This document shows positions 52,201 to 63,303 of a stretch of DNA of 64,000 nucleotides, piece after piece (the first letter of the stretch is position 1; each line of letters opens with the position of its first letter). The stretch comes from Flectonema sp. DT1601 (lineage: Eukaryota > Euglenozoa > Diplonemea > Diplonemida > Diplonemidae), in contig OZ025806.1 in assembly GCA_964019425.1 (NCBI GenBank), positions 429,374 through 493,373 on the forward strand. The letters run 5' to 3'. The notes below the pieces were generated by a model, which saw only the letters and a list, made by a program, of their open reading frames with translations, did no database searches and had not been told where the DNA came from. The position numbers and the translations under genes are program-made.

Positions 52201-54924
52201 AGATTCTTGGCGATGGGCCTCAGCGAGTGCAGAAGCTTTCTCGACCGCAGCTTCTTTATCCTTGTCGGCTTTGAGGCGCGATATTGTTTCCTCTACTTCC
52301 TTCTGTTTGTCCAGAAGTTCGATTTCCTTTGTTTTGGATATTTGAGCAACGGCCTCTTCTTTTTCTTTCGTCTTCTGTTCGTGAATTGTTTGAACTTCCA
52401 GTTCTTGTGACTTCAGTTTCTCATTAATTTCATCATTTTGACGAGTGAGTTCCTGAAGTTTGTTTTGGACTTCTGTTTCCTTTTGAACATTTTCCTTCTC
52501 AGTTAGTTCCTTCGCCAGCCTGAGGTCATGGAGTTGCTTTTCGTGTGCTTCCCTTTCAGCATTTGCTTCAGCTTCCTTTAGTTGTGTCAGAGCATCTTCC
52601 CGTTGTCTTGTTTCTGCTTTTAGTTGTTCTACTTCAGTTTCCTTTTGCTTTCGAAGAGCTTCAAGTTCCTGTGTTTTTTCTGCTTCGAATTCTCGTTGCA
52701 TCTCAGCACGAAGCTCATCACGAATGCGTTGCTTCATTTCTGACAGACTCTCTGATGATGCAGCAGGTGCCGTTGGAGTTGTTGCTGTGGTTGGGGTAGT
52801 TGGAGTCGGAGTTGGTGTTACTGATGGAGGAGGTTTAAAGCAGTAGTCCTCATCCTCTTTTTGTCTCTGTTGCTGAGGTTCAGTTGATTTCAATGTTGTT
52901 GCTGCAGGTTGTTTCACTTCACCAGGATCAGTAGCCGCAACATCCGACGACTTCCTTGCTGGCAGCTGTTCGGATCCAACAGAGAAGATTCCATCAGCTG
53001 GTTGTTTGTCTTCAGAAACTGTTGTGTCGACTTCAGATAGAATAGATGTCTTTTGTTTACGAGTACCACACATAATACATTTTATAGCCTTTGCTTTATT
53101 AGGTAGCGTGCAGTTCGAGCAGTGCCACGGCTTTGTCGCAGAAGCCTTCGGTGGCTTTGGTCGATAAACCTTTTCGGCCGCAGGAGCTGGGGTGGGAGTA
53201 GGTTCAGGCTGATGCCTTGGTTGTTGTTGCTGTTGCTGTTGTTGTTGTGGTTTATTCTGCGGATGTCTTATTGCCGGAGATATGAAAGCGAGACCCTTAG
53301 TCCATTCTATTCCTTCATTAATTCCCTGGACTGTATAAAGACCAGCAGACTTATCGATATTTTTAACAACACACGGAGCCCAAACACCATTCTGACGAAG
53401 GACCTCAACATCATCTCCAACACTAAATGAACTTGGACCCCGACTAGTGGTAGTAGGAGATGATGGTGGTGATGGATGAGATTCGAAAGATGGTTTTCTA
53501 ATTGAGGGAGAGATGAATGTGACGCACTTCATCCATTCAACACCATCATCAGATTTACCAGTAACAGTATACAAACCTGATGTATTATCTATTGAAGTTA
53601 TCGAACAAGTTGTCCATAATCCATTTTGTCGTCTAACTTCAACTTCATCATACAACTTAAACACGTTACCAGTAGATTTAGATTGTGTTGTAGGAGATGA
53701 TGATAATCTCCTAACAGAAAGAGATGAGAAGGAAATACTTTTCGTCCACTCAAATCCATTTTCATTTCCCTTCACAGTGTACAAACTACCAGCAACATCC
53801 ACGGCTACAATTGTACAGGTGGACCAGTTTCCCTTACTCCGCATTACCTCAACACTTTCTCCAATTTTAAAGACCTGCTGTTGATGTTTCGGTGTTGGGA
53901 CTCTCACAGATGCGAATGAAACCTTCTTCCCACTTTGTAAAGTATAATATTGTTTCTTAATCTCGACAGATGCTACGTTTGCTGCAGTCCATGTTCCGTC
54001 TGCGAGACGAACTTCTACATCGTCGCCTGATGAGAATTGAGGCTTTACTTTGGTAGCTCTGGGTTTAGATTTCCTCCTTGGGGTGCTACACATACTGCAT
54101 TTTGTTTTCTTAGGTAAATTAAGCTGAGTGCATTTGTGACAGATCCAGCAAGATGTTGTCTTGGGTTTCGGTTCGTTGCTGGGATCAGATTGAGATTGTT
54201 GTGCAGTCGTATTCTCATCAGGAGGAAGAGGAACACCTGGATATTGATTCTGTTGGTGTTGTTGTTGTTGTGGTGGAGGTGCAGCAGCAGGAGAAGACTC
54301 ATCTTCACTGCTGTCAAAAAAAGAATCATCAGAAAGGTCGCTGTCATCTTGAACTTGTGAACTGTTCGCTTCAAATCGAACACCAGTTTGACCTCTTTGA
54401 GAAGGAGAGTTGGATGGTTGCTCAGTTTGTCTTATTTTGAAAGCATGACCACATCCAAGACAGCTGAGTTGCATCTCTACATACGCCGTGAATGTTCTCA
54501 GTCTTTGATTACATTTTGGACACGAAAAGAAGAATGCACCCGTACTGCTGGTACCACCACTACCACCGCCACCACTACTAGCACTTGATGCTTGTGGTGT
54601 CGCTGCTGATTTTGTTGGTTCAGACGTAGCAGGTTTGGAACGTTCCTTTTGTGTGTGAACAGTTGCAGTTGCATCGACCTTTTCTTGTCTGTCTCGTAAT
54701 TTCAAATATGCCTCTGCCTGATCAAATGTAGTCTGCAATAGTTGAAATGCCTTCTTTGCATCCTCCGCTTTATTCTTGTCCGGGTGTACTAAAAGAACTA
54801 ATTTTCTATACCTCTTCTTTATCTCATCAAAACCACTCTTGTCATCAATTCCGAGAAGCTGTGCTAAGTCACCCCCCGATGACAATATATCGGCGACCAC
54901 CTTCTCTTGGGCAGGGGTCGCCAT
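49268..54924 (-). CDS. Giant J-domain / zinc-finger / Tudor-like repeat / coiled-coil protein (two introns)
   Basis: Exons 54924-51619, 51534-51481 and 51409-49268 join in phase (introns 84 and 71 nt, GTATGT/GTATGC...ACAG) to give 1833 residues. Unspliced, it looks like two genes. The domains run as follows. A J-domain lies at about 17-75 with HPD at 47-49. A CxxC...CxxC ribbon (CPKCNQ..CLGCGH) is near 135-165. A RanBP2-type finger (WICHKC..KCSMC) follows, then four SH3/Tudor-like repeats with DDVEVRxxxGxW- and LYTVxG-type cores. Next come a second RanBP2-type finger (WHCSNC..KCIMC) and about 900 residues of coiled coil. The coiled coil holds three LARLEEEKA-type units and three EEKxCAEFFA-type units. 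The C-terminal part has another CxxC ribbon (CPSC..CPAC) and two CxCGxxxxGxCxxC knuckles. J-domains recruit Hsp70; RanBP2 fingers bind RNA or ubiquitin; Tudor-like folds bind methylated tails. I know no protein with this whole layout. Confidence 0.88.
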
Positions 54925-55229
54925 ATAATATATACCCTGACAAGAGAAAGATTAGTCATTCCAATACTAAAAAATAACAATAAGTCAATGGTTCACTTTG
55001 TCCTTACTCATAACGGCATAACATTACTTCCTGAAATATAAATTAATTTGAATTAAACAAGACGACGATGTTCTGAATTGATGAATCCAACACAGGAATG
55101 CGAAGGAAAACAAATACAAAAAAAGAGCAACTTGCAGTAGAATTGAAATAAAACAAGTAATCTAAACAATTAGGAATACATAGATTTATAAATTTGCGAA
55201 TGGAAGAACCTTCTTCAGAAAAAGAGGTT
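54925..55229. other. Short spacer
   Basis: AT-rich. CTTTCTCTTGTCAG (- strand, ending at 54937) precedes the J-domain protein start by 12 nt. No gene. Confidence 0.6.
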
Positions 55230-57779
55230 CTACCTTCTGCGAGAATTGGCAGTTGTTTCTAAAGCCATTTTCACTGCAGGACTGTCCTCAGTGATTTTAA
55301 GCTGATTGACAATTTCCATTACTGCGACGTTGTCGATGATGTCATTCGGACGATACCTTTTACAAATAATCGTCTTCGCTCTTTCAACAACAGGACCTAC
55401 TTCAAAGAACTCTTTTGGGATCGTTTCGAGAGTGAAATTAAACTCCGCCTTCGAATCTTTGATCAACAACTCTAACCACAATAAGATCACATGCATTGGC
55501 TTCCTGTCCAGACAGAGAGCGTTGAGAAGTACAACACGGAGAGAGACGAAGGAGGAAGGGCATCCAACCCCGTCTGCCGAGGTGATGGCAGACACCATGT
55601 CAGTTGTGTGTATTTTTACTTCTTCAATGTACTGGTCTCTAATAGCTTCAATAAAAGCTCCCTGATTACCCTTACTGTCAGAAGCAAAGAGTTGTCTATA
55701 TGGAATCTCAGGAATGTTTAGCAAAGCGGTAATCCTTTCAGACTCTGTTGACTTTGATGCCTCCTCAGTTACTTTTAGTAGAGATAAGTTTTCTAAAAGT
55801 GCTAGTTTTAAATGCTTACTGTTCTCTTCAGTCTTTGCAGGGAAGAATGACTGAAGTAAAGAAACTATTTTTCTACCCGATAGCGAACCTTTGGTTTTAA
55901 ATTCTGAAAGCGAAGGAAAGTCTTCATCATGTTTTAACTTATTCCTAAAAGAACCACGATGAGCCTTTGCGGCTGTCTCTGGTGCGGCTTTATTTTTAAC
56001 GACTGCTACCCAGTCGATTTCAGTGTCGTCACCCATGGTTTCTTGGGCATCGCATTCGAGGATCGCCATTTTAAGTTTTTCCATCATTGCCGTTTGATCA
56101 TAAAAAGCATCTTCTGGAAGGTAACCATTCAGTATACTGTGAAAGAGTTCGACGTCAGCGTCGTACTTGAAACGCTCACACCCGTCGGCAATGCTGTAGC
56201 CCCATTCTGCTGCATTCTTATAACGATCAGTTATGTAGGAGCTGACGAATTCGGGAAAGGTTTTGGGAAGTTGAACGCACAGATCGATATTACTGAAATC
56301 TTGTCTTGCGTGGTCTAACCAAGTCGGGTTATTTATCCAAAGACTAATTGCTCCTCCAGTTCTTTTCGGTATCTTTGTACGTGTGACACCAATACTACCA
56401 GAGTTTTGACCCAATCGAAACTGTTGTTGTTGATGAACTTTTGCGAGCCACTCCATTTCTCTAAAACTCCATATGTCAGATATGACTCTTTCTAAAGTTC
56501 CTTTTTCAATATTTAAATTATTTATCTTTCCTGTGTATCGAAGATGCATAGGAATTGATTTTTGTTTTCCCATCCCAATAAAGTAAGGTTTGTGATGTGA
56601 TAGTGTCTTTGCCATTGATGCCTTTAAGGAAAGCAGCATGTCGGTTAATTTTGTTTTCTCAAACTCTAAACCTGTTATTGATTTATATTGTTTTTCACAA
56701 CGAAGTCGTTCTTGAGAAAGTTCTTCTGTTAGCTCTTTGCTTTCACCAACTAAAACGGATTTTTCAAGTTTTAATCGGTGATTTTCACTTCGTAGTCGAG
56801 TTGCTTCTTGTTCACGATCCTCAGCGTTGACTTCGTTGAGAGAGGCGGATTCTCGTAGTTTTTCCATTCTGCAGGTAAGATCGATGTTCAGCAGTTTAAC
56901 GCTAGAAACGCGTTTACAAATCTCTTTTAAAATAGAAGTGTCTGTTCTGTTTGCTATTACGAATTCACCAAATACTTTGTGCAATTCACCCCAATTAACT
57001 TTTTGTGGTTTTGCAAGTGCCTCATCTTTTTTATTGTTCGCATCTTCCAAGTATTTTATACGGTCTGAACACTTTCCCAACAATTGGATCAGATCTTTAA
57101 TCTTCGATTGTGCTTCATCACAACACGATGCCAGCCAAGATAGCTCTCTTTTTGTTTCGGCGAATTTGCCACCGCCTTCCGATAGTTCGGAATTTTCATT
57201 TTTTAAAGTCGAAAGCGACAGTCTTAGTAGTGAAATTTCTTTTTTAAAATACGAAACTATTTTGTTATATGTTCGAGTTGTTTCTGATCTGCACGTAACG
57301 ATATCTAGTTTGGCCAGTTCTTCGTCAGGTTGATATGGAGAATGAAGTATTTCTGAAGATGCATCATCCTCGTGATCTGCCTTAACAGAGTAGAAAGAGC
57401 TTTCTGTGTCACTAGTTGGTTGTTCCTCTCCAAGTGTACCCGCACCTGTTGCACTCCATAAAACCGTCTCGTCTTGAACTAATTGTAGGGCAACAGTTGA
57501 TTCAGGTTCAACAACACTTCTGGTCATCATAAATAATTTCATCGCATCCTTTGCTATCCTCATAGTCTTCTCAGTCATGCCTGTTTCATCGTTAGTGGAA
57601 TCTTTCTTTCCAACATATCTTCGTCGTTGTGATGGCGGAACTGGTTTTCGTGTGGACTCATTTGATTCGTACCTTTTCCTCAATCGAGTTCTTGATTTAA
57701 TAATTTGACGGCGGTGATAACAACGACCGTGTTTACTGTGACTAGTTAACGGTTGTGCAATTGGAGGAAGGCCACTCAT
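55230..57779 (-). CDS. Coiled-coil protein, possibly TSNAXIP1-like
   Basis: This is a single-exon protein of about 849 residues from the ATG at 57779 (MSGLPPIAQPL). An in-frame ATG at 57815 lies upstream of an acceptor-like TTTCCAACAG and is less likely if the leader is spliced there. The N-terminal 60 residues are basic, 160-380 is coiled coil, and the C-terminal ~450 residues are globular and helical. The part around YDADVELFHSILNGYLPEDAFYDQ recalls the conserved C-terminal region of translin-associated factor X-interacting protein 1 and related ciliary proteins. That resemblance is from memory and moderate. No catalytic motif, signal peptide or membrane span is visible. Its neighbours (NEK kinase upstream in the block) fit a flagellar or basal-body setting. 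Confidence 0.75.
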   Translation of the reverse strand: MSGLPPIAQPLTSHSKHGRCYHRRQIIKSRTRLRKRYESNESTRKPVPPSQRRRYVGKKDSTNDETGMTEKTMRIAKDAMKLFMMTRSVVEPESTVALQLVQDETVLWSATGAGTLGEEQPTSDTESSFYSVKADHEDDASSEILHSPYQPDEELAKLDIVTCRSETTRTYNKIVSYFKKEISLLRLSLSTLKNENSELSEGGGKFAETKRELSWLASCCDEAQSKIKDLIQLLGKCSDRIKYLEDANNKKDEALAKPQKVNWGELHKVFGEFVIANRTDTSILKEICKRVSSVKLLNIDLTCRMEKLRESASLNEVNAEDREQEATRLRSENHRLKLEKSVLVGESKELTEELSQERLRCEKQYKSITGLEFEKTKLTDMLLSLKASMAKTLSHHKPYFIGMGKQKSIPMHLRYTGKINNLNIEKGTLERVISDIWSFREMEWLAKVHQQQQFRLGQNSGSIGVTRTKIPKRTGGAISLWINNPTWLDHARQDFSNIDLCVQLPKTFPEFVSSYITDRYKNAAEWGYSIADGCERFKYDADVELFHSILNGYLPEDAFYDQTAMMEKLKMAILECDAQETMGDDTEIDWVAVVKNKAAPETAAKAHRGSFRNKLKHDEDFPSLSEFKTKGSLSGRKIVSLLQSFFPAKTEENSKHLKLALLENLSLLKVTEEASKSTESERITALLNIPEIPYRQLFASDSKGNQGAFIEAIRDQYIEEVKIHTTDMVSAITSADGVGCPSSFVSLRVVLLNALCLDRKPMHVILLWLELLIKDSKAEFNFTLETIPKEFFEVGPVVERAKTIICKRYRPNDIIDNVAVMEIVNQLKITEDSPAVKMALETTANSRRR

Positions 57780-59535
57780 CGTTATTATGATCCCATCCTG
57801 TTGGAAAGACAACATAATTTTTTTTTCTTCCCAAATTTCTCAAATCGGATTGTCCTCCTATCTCTGAGAATGCAAAGATTTGTGTTGTTGGTGATAGCCA
57901 CCTCACAACACAATAAGAAAGTTAACATTTCAAACCGCTGGGATAGGGACCATAAAAAAGTACGGCAAAAAATTGCAAAAAACCAAAAAAGAAGGCTTGG
58001 CTCGGAAAAGAACATACAAAGCTGCGGCAATACATAAAAGAATACCTTTTTTTTGGTTTTTTTTTTTTTTGTAGATTACCACAACAAAAGTTTATTATAA
58101 TATGGTTAGGGGATTTTTTTTTTTTTTTTTTTTCCGGTACCAAAGAATAGTAGTCTACCGAATGAAGTACAACTTCTTAAACTGCAAAAAATGCATCACA
58201 ACACTCTAAGAGAGTAATTCGTGATCAGAACATCATAGGAACCTAAATGGTCACCAATAGAGTGCTACGCAGGATTCAGTGCAACAACAGAACCAACTAA
58301 TAGTCAGATTGCACAATACATAACCGAAAAGTTCCAATTGGAGACAAGAAATAGTTTTTTTTTTTTTTTTTTTTTTTTCAAAAAGAAGACACGACAGAAT
58401 ATGCGAACTGAACAAAACAGAAACAACTGATGAAGGGAAAAAAGACAACCTAAAAACAAAGAAGACAAGCTGTGTACTAAAGAAGGGCAAACATAAAAGG
58501 CGATGAACATTTTCAACAGCAGCGGTGCTCATCTACCTAACCTACCCACGGGATAGTCTTATCTCACTAAGACAGAGTAGCATGTTGTTGTTCTTTAAAA
58601 GAATTTCGCAACACAATTGCTCGAAAAGGGAATAAACTGAAACAATAATCAAGAATGGCATTGCAGTGGAAAACAGATTAGTTTTTTTTTTTAATTTAAA
58701 AAAAAAAACTACAAACTATATCGCTCGGTAGAAAGATAAATGTGGCGTGTTCGCTTTATTATGATTTTGTACCGTTTGCGCACGAAGAAAGACACACTGC
58801 AGTGCCGCCAGACATTGACAAAAAAAAAGGGCAAACGCAATTCCACTGAAATGCCGGATTTCAACACAAATAGTTTCCCGACTGCTTCCAGAGATGATGA
58901 CTGGACGAGGACGAGGGGGTACAACGCCTGACTGCGTAATGTTGGAGTTCAGCACTCTCTCGGTCTTGTTAGCCAAGTGTGTGAATATCTTATCAGAATT
59001 CTGGCTGACCCTTTGACTTGCCTCTAGCCAACTTGTATCCTGTGTTGATCTATCCTGCCCTCTGTAATCTTGTCAGCATGCGCGTTAGCTAAGCCCCTTA
59101 GAGCACATCATAAATCCCCACCTCTGATGTAGTGATGTGGTTAGGGCTCAAGAGGGCAACTCCGCATAGACAGTGTTTCAAATAGCTGTTCATTTCGGAA
59201 ACTTTTGTGTTGAGATCTGACATTTCACAATTTTTTATGTGGAGTTATAGTTTTTCCCAACAAAAAAAAAAAAAAAAAAAACCTAAACCTAATTATTAAT
59301 CGCACAGTTGAGACAGAAATTGTCAACTTTTTATTTTTTTATCTTTTTTTTTTTTAAATCTGTTTCGAAACCGTAAACCCAGAAAACTGTAAAAAGCCAA
59401 ATGGACTACGTGAGTTTGTACTGCAGATGGTAATAACAAATAACAACCGGAATAGAGATCCCGTCATCTGATATAAATTAAACCGAAGGTAAGAAGATGG
59501 TAAACAGAATGGTATCGCTGGATTAATTCCTCCAT
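57780..59535. other. 1.75 kb gene-free spacer
   Basis: Poly(T)/poly(A) runs near 58113-58132, 58355-58378, 58682-58707 and 59262-59281. A GC-richer stretch at about 58960-59210 (containing GCATGCGCGTTAGCTAAG and GAGGGCAACTCCGC) differs in composition from its surroundings but matches no gene or RNA that I recognise. It could hold a small non-coding RNA or an old insertion. Confidence 0.55.
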
Positions 59536-61323
59536 TTAATTTTGATTGAGAAGATCTTCGCAGTACAACATTTGCATAACAAGTGGTAGATAATACACTC
59601 TCGCTTCACCCATAACTGTACGAGCTCTAGCGAGAGCAATCTTACCAGACTGTGGTTCTTCGACTGTGCTGAGGATGCTGTATATTTCAAAAAGTGTAGA
59701 CGAGCCGAGGATCCCTTCGAGGTGACATCTGAGGGATTCTATTCTACTACTGAGAGATTCTTCTCTGGAAGAGTTAGGAAGGTGATAGGTACCACCATTG
59801 AGTTGAAACTTCGACGTTGGATCCATTCCGTCTGGTAACACCATCGACACAGCTCCTCCATCATCAACCCAAATAGCATCTTCATTAGGTGCTATTGACA
59901 AGTTGAGAGCAGCTCTCATAGATCCCTCAAGAGTCTGATGTCCGAGTTCTTCAAATTCATCAAAAACATTAGCAGGTGGAGCAGATGGCTTTGGTAAGTA
60001 AGGTAATACTGGAGGTGATGGTGACTTTGATATCCCTCTTCCAATGTGATTAATATTCTTACCCTGAGGAGGATGAATTGGTTCCAATCTCTGATGCGGT
60101 TTCTTATCAATCTTCGCAACTTCAAACGCCTGCTGTTTCTTTTGTCCTTCAAGATACCTCATCTTTCTCATCTCTAACACGTCAGCATTCAAATCTGAGA
60201 TTCCCTTCTGCGCTCTTCTAACAGCAGCGATACGCTGTTGTGCCTTAACGACAGCGTCATTAGGAGATAACTGCTTTGGTGGAATGTATGGCTTTGGAGA
60301 CTGTCTGACATAATTATAATATCGAGGAGGTTGCTTAGATCTGGGAGGAAGGGCTCCAACCAACGGTGGAAGGTTATTTTTTTCACCAGATATGATGTGC
60401 TCAGGCAGTCGCTTATGTCGATCAACCTTCACTGGCGTTGATGAATCTTTTTTACGAGGCCTAGCATCGATAGTTGAACGATCTTCAAGAAAAGCAGTAA
60501 TTCGTTCCTTTATAAAAGGAAGTTGTAATATCGATGATATGCTGGGTCGTTGTCTGGGATCTTTCTTTAACATTGACGCCACCAAACGTGAAAGATCAGA
60601 GCTGTAATTTGATGGAATTGATTTGTACCTTCCACTTAGTATCTCATCACGCAGTTGACGCATATTTTGGGCTTCAAACGCGTGTTTTAAGGCCACCAAT
60701 TCATATAAAACACATCCTAAAGCCCACACATCACTTCTATTATTATATGGAGCCTCTTGACACAGTTCTGGAGACATGTAGTACGGAGTTCCTACAAACG
60801 TCTTTGCATATTGCATTGTGTGTGCAAGGACTTTTGCTATTCCGAAATCGCCTAATTTTATTATAGATTTATCGTTTAAGAATATATTAGAAGTTTTAAT
60901 GTCCCTGTGGAGGACGTGTCTGCCGTGTAGGTACTGCAGAGCGAGGCATATTTGAAGAAAGAGATCAAGAATTCGTTTTTCTGACATTCGTTTTCCTCTT
61001 CTCGACTGAATAAGTTGACTAAGGTCACCCTTAGCAGCGTATTCGGTTACTATACGAAGGGAGTCAGAAGTCTCAAAGCTGTCTATATATTTTATGACAT
61101 TTGGATGGTCGAGTCTTTGAAGCATCGATGCTTCTTTCATAGTCTCTCTTCTCTCCTCCTTTCCCATTCCAATTAGTGATATACACTTCATCACACCCCG
61201 AGAACCAGTCATCCGATGACGAACGAGGTATACCTGTCCGAAGCTGCCTTTCCCAATCATTTGCAGCCTTTCATATCGGTTTTCAGGGTTGTTATTATTT
61301 AATAATAGGTTGCGGCCTCGCAT
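59536..61323 (-). CDS. NIMA-related (NEK) serine/threonine kinase
   Basis: This is a 595-residue single-exon protein. The kinase domain is at about residues 17-275: glycine loop GKGSFGQV (24-31), ATP-anchoring Lys46 (VMK), Glu64 in helix C, HRDIKTSN catalytic loop (139-146), DFG (159-161), activation segment TFVGTPYYMSPE (175-186). GTPYYMSPE, the HRDIKTSNIFL phrasing and the N-terminal position of the domain are typical of NEK1/NEK5-like kinases, which act at basal bodies, cilia and the spindle. The tail is Pro/Arg-rich and basic to about 420, then a separate helical C-terminal part. All catalytic residues are present, so it should be active. CTTCCCCACAG lies 17 nt upstream of the ATG. Confidence 0.95.
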   Translation of the reverse strand: MRGRNLLLNNNNPENRYERLQMIGKGSFGQVYLVRHRMTGSRGVMKCISLIGMGKEERRETMKEASMLQRLDHPNVIKYIDSFETSDSLRIVTEYAAKGDLSQLIQSRRGKRMSEKRILDLFLQICLALQYLHGRHVLHRDIKTSNIFLNDKSIIKLGDFGIAKVLAHTMQYAKTFVGTPYYMSPELCQEAPYNNRSDVWALGCVLYELVALKHAFEAQNMRQLRDEILSGRYKSIPSNYSSDLSRLVASMLKKDPRQRPSISSILQLPFIKERITAFLEDRSTIDARPRKKDSSTPVKVDRHKRLPEHIISGEKNNLPPLVGALPPRSKQPPRYYNYVRQSPKPYIPPKQLSPNDAVVKAQQRIAAVRRAQKGISDLNADVLEMRKMRYLEGQKKQQAFEVAKIDKKPHQRLEPIHPPQGKNINHIGRGISKSPSPPVLPYLPKPSAPPANVFDEFEELGHQTLEGSMRAALNLSIAPNEDAIWVDDGGAVSMVLPDGMDPTSKFQLNGGTYHLPNSSREESLSSRIESLRCHLEGILGSSTLFEIYSILSTVEEPQSGKIALARARTVMGEARVYYLPLVMQMLYCEDLLNQN

Positions 61324-61918
61324 TGTGCCGCCCGTTGACCCTGTGGGGAAGAGAGTATGATTAAAATATGTTTTCCCTCTGCAATTAGATATCTCTATTC
61401 ACCAACTGTGATGACAAGATCGCTAAGACTGAATTAATAAAAGTAACGATTACGATTAGTATCAACAAGTTAGTAAATGGCTCACCCCTCGAACCGCTGC
61501 ATGTCACGCTGGGAATTTCAACTGCGGGGGAAGCAAAAACGAGACAGAGAGAAGAAAGACAAGAGAAATCAACATTCTCCGTAAAGGGAAAAAAAAGAAC
61601 AGAAATGTCCGTTTTACACGAAACTGCAATCCGATCAGACAGAAAGTGTTAACAATATTTTTATCTCCCTCAAGACAAAAGAGGGTCGTTCGGTCTTTTT
61701 AAAAAAAAAGAGAAAAAAAAAGAGAAAAAAAAACGGAAGGAAAGCGGGCGATGCTAACATTCTTCTTCTATATAACGGCAGCGGACGAATTGCAAAGCTG
61801 ATAGCTCGCATGCCGACTGCGTTAATGAAAACAGAGACTAACAGTTGTACAATCGCCTACTAATTATATTAAAGTCATCCCTCTCAAGTAAGGATGTCGT
61901 AAAATGTTCATTGATTAC
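61324..61918. other. Spacer with possible 5'-UTR intron
   Basis: On the - strand a GTGAGC donor-like site near 61490 and CTTCCCCACAG ending at 61341 could delimit an intron of about 148 nt in the NEK leader; alternatively the AG is a trans-splice acceptor. A/G-rich runs near 61700-61740. No coding gene. Confidence 0.45.
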
Positions 61919-63166
61919 TTACACGAGAAGTTTTTCCTTTTCCTTAATAAATAAACAAATGTCATCTACAGCACTTCTCAGAGATTCTTCATCAACACCA
62001 GCAAAACAAAGACGTACGTATTCACTCGAGGCACTACCAAAGCAGCTTCCAGGACTGGTAGCGATTCCCTTTTCATGTAAAAGAGAAAGACAGAGATTTG
62101 TAACATCGTTTTGAAATAGAGACAGTAATGTACCCACGTGTAATAAACAATAAAGTGCTCCAGTTGGTGGACCACCAGGCAGATGATGAAGAAGGCCATG
62201 AGTAGATAAAGTCTCCACGACTATAGCACAACGATTGCTGTAAGATTTCAACATTTCTGAAACTTCGTTATCCGCAGCCCCACTAAGAGCAGCTGTTGCT
62301 GCAACTTGTGCAAATGGCACTCCACAGCTAATGAAACTCTCACCCAATTTAGACACCTGATCAAGAATTAGTTTGGAGGCTGTCATAAAACCAACTCTGA
62401 AGCCAGTCATGCTGTAAGTCTTTGAAACTCCACTAATTACGATATGCTTATCAGAATTGAAGTCATCGCAGCCAAGTAGAGATGGAGCCTTGTCGTCTCC
62501 TGCGAAGACGATGTCACCATATATCTCATCACTTAACACGTACAGATCTGATTGTGTTGCAATAGATAAGAACTTATCGAGTGTTGGATAATCAAACACT
62601 TGACCAGTCGGGTTTGATGGATTGCACAGAGCGATCATTTTCACATCTGGATTCTGTTCTACCAACAACGACAACTCATCAAAATCAGGTTTCCATCCAT
62701 TATCAGCTCTCAATGGATAATAAATAGGTATGGCACCTGCAGCTTGTGATGCCATCTCATAATTTGGCCAACCAGGATCAGGAAGTAGAATCTTCTGACC
62801 TGGTTCTACGACTGCCAAGATGCTTGATGCCATTGAAAAAACACATCCTGGAGTTACAGCTACCCTCTCAAACGGAATAGATTGCTGTCCTCTCTTTGTA
62901 AAGTAATCTGCTGCAGCTTCTCTTAATTCACGAATTCCTAAGTTAGGACAATAGCGTTGATTTGCTTCGATTTGTAGTGCGGCAGTGCAGGCATCGACGA
63001 TACCTTTTGGGGTTTTAAAATTCGGCTGACCAACTTCTAAATGTCTTACTAATCTTCCTTCGCGTTCAAGTCCCCATGCGACTTCCATTACTTTTCTGAT
63101 ACCACTGTGCGGCATGGCTAACACATTGCTGTTTAGTGATTGCTTAGTAACACACTTTCGAAACAT
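61919..63166 (-). CDS. Class I/II pyridoxal-phosphate aminotransferase
   Basis: This is a 415-residue single-exon protein with fold-type I aminotransferase features: Gly-Gln-Pro (45-47) in the N-terminal substrate loop, LPDPGWPNY near 128-136, NPSNPTG (182-188), SDEIYGD (212-218) with the cofactor-ring Asp213 and Tyr216, and the Schiff-base Lys249 in SGVSKTYSMTGFRVGF with phosphate-binding Arg257. Near the end, SEYVRLCFAG supplies the Arg that binds the substrate carboxylate. Length and motif order fit the aspartate/aromatic/alanine-type (PF00155) group; the amino-acid specificity cannot be read off. The first ~18 residues are basic and lack acids (MFRKCVTKQSLNSNVL), so a mitochondrial presequence is possible. 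The start ATG is 23 nt after ATACTTCAG. Confidence 0.93.
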   Translation of the reverse strand: MFRKCVTKQSLNSNVLAMPHSGIRKVMEVAWGLEREGRLVRHLEVGQPNFKTPKGIVDACTAALQIEANQRYCPNLGIRELREAAADYFTKRGQQSIPFERVAVTPGCVFSMASSILAVVEPGQKILLPDPGWPNYEMASQAAGAIPIYYPLRADNGWKPDFDELSLLVEQNPDVKMIALCNPSNPTGQVFDYPTLDKFLSIATQSDLYVLSDEIYGDIVFAGDDKAPSLLGCDDFNSDKHIVISGVSKTYSMTGFRVGFMTASKLILDQVSKLGESFISCGVPFAQVAATAALSGAADNEVSEMLKSYSNRCAIVVETLSTHGLLHHLPGGPPTGALYCLLHVGTLLSLFQNDVTNLCLSLLHEKGIATSPGSCFGSASSEYVRLCFAGVDEESLRSAVDDICLFIKEKEKLLV

Positions 63167-63303
63167 TTTGTAGTATTTTGATGTGTAAGCTGAAGTATAA
63201 ATATAAATTCAATCACAGCAACACTCATGTTGTTATGATCATCAGGAGGGATAAGTTAGAAGAACCCTGTTCCTGTTCATATTGAACTCTTTCAACTAAT
63301 ACT

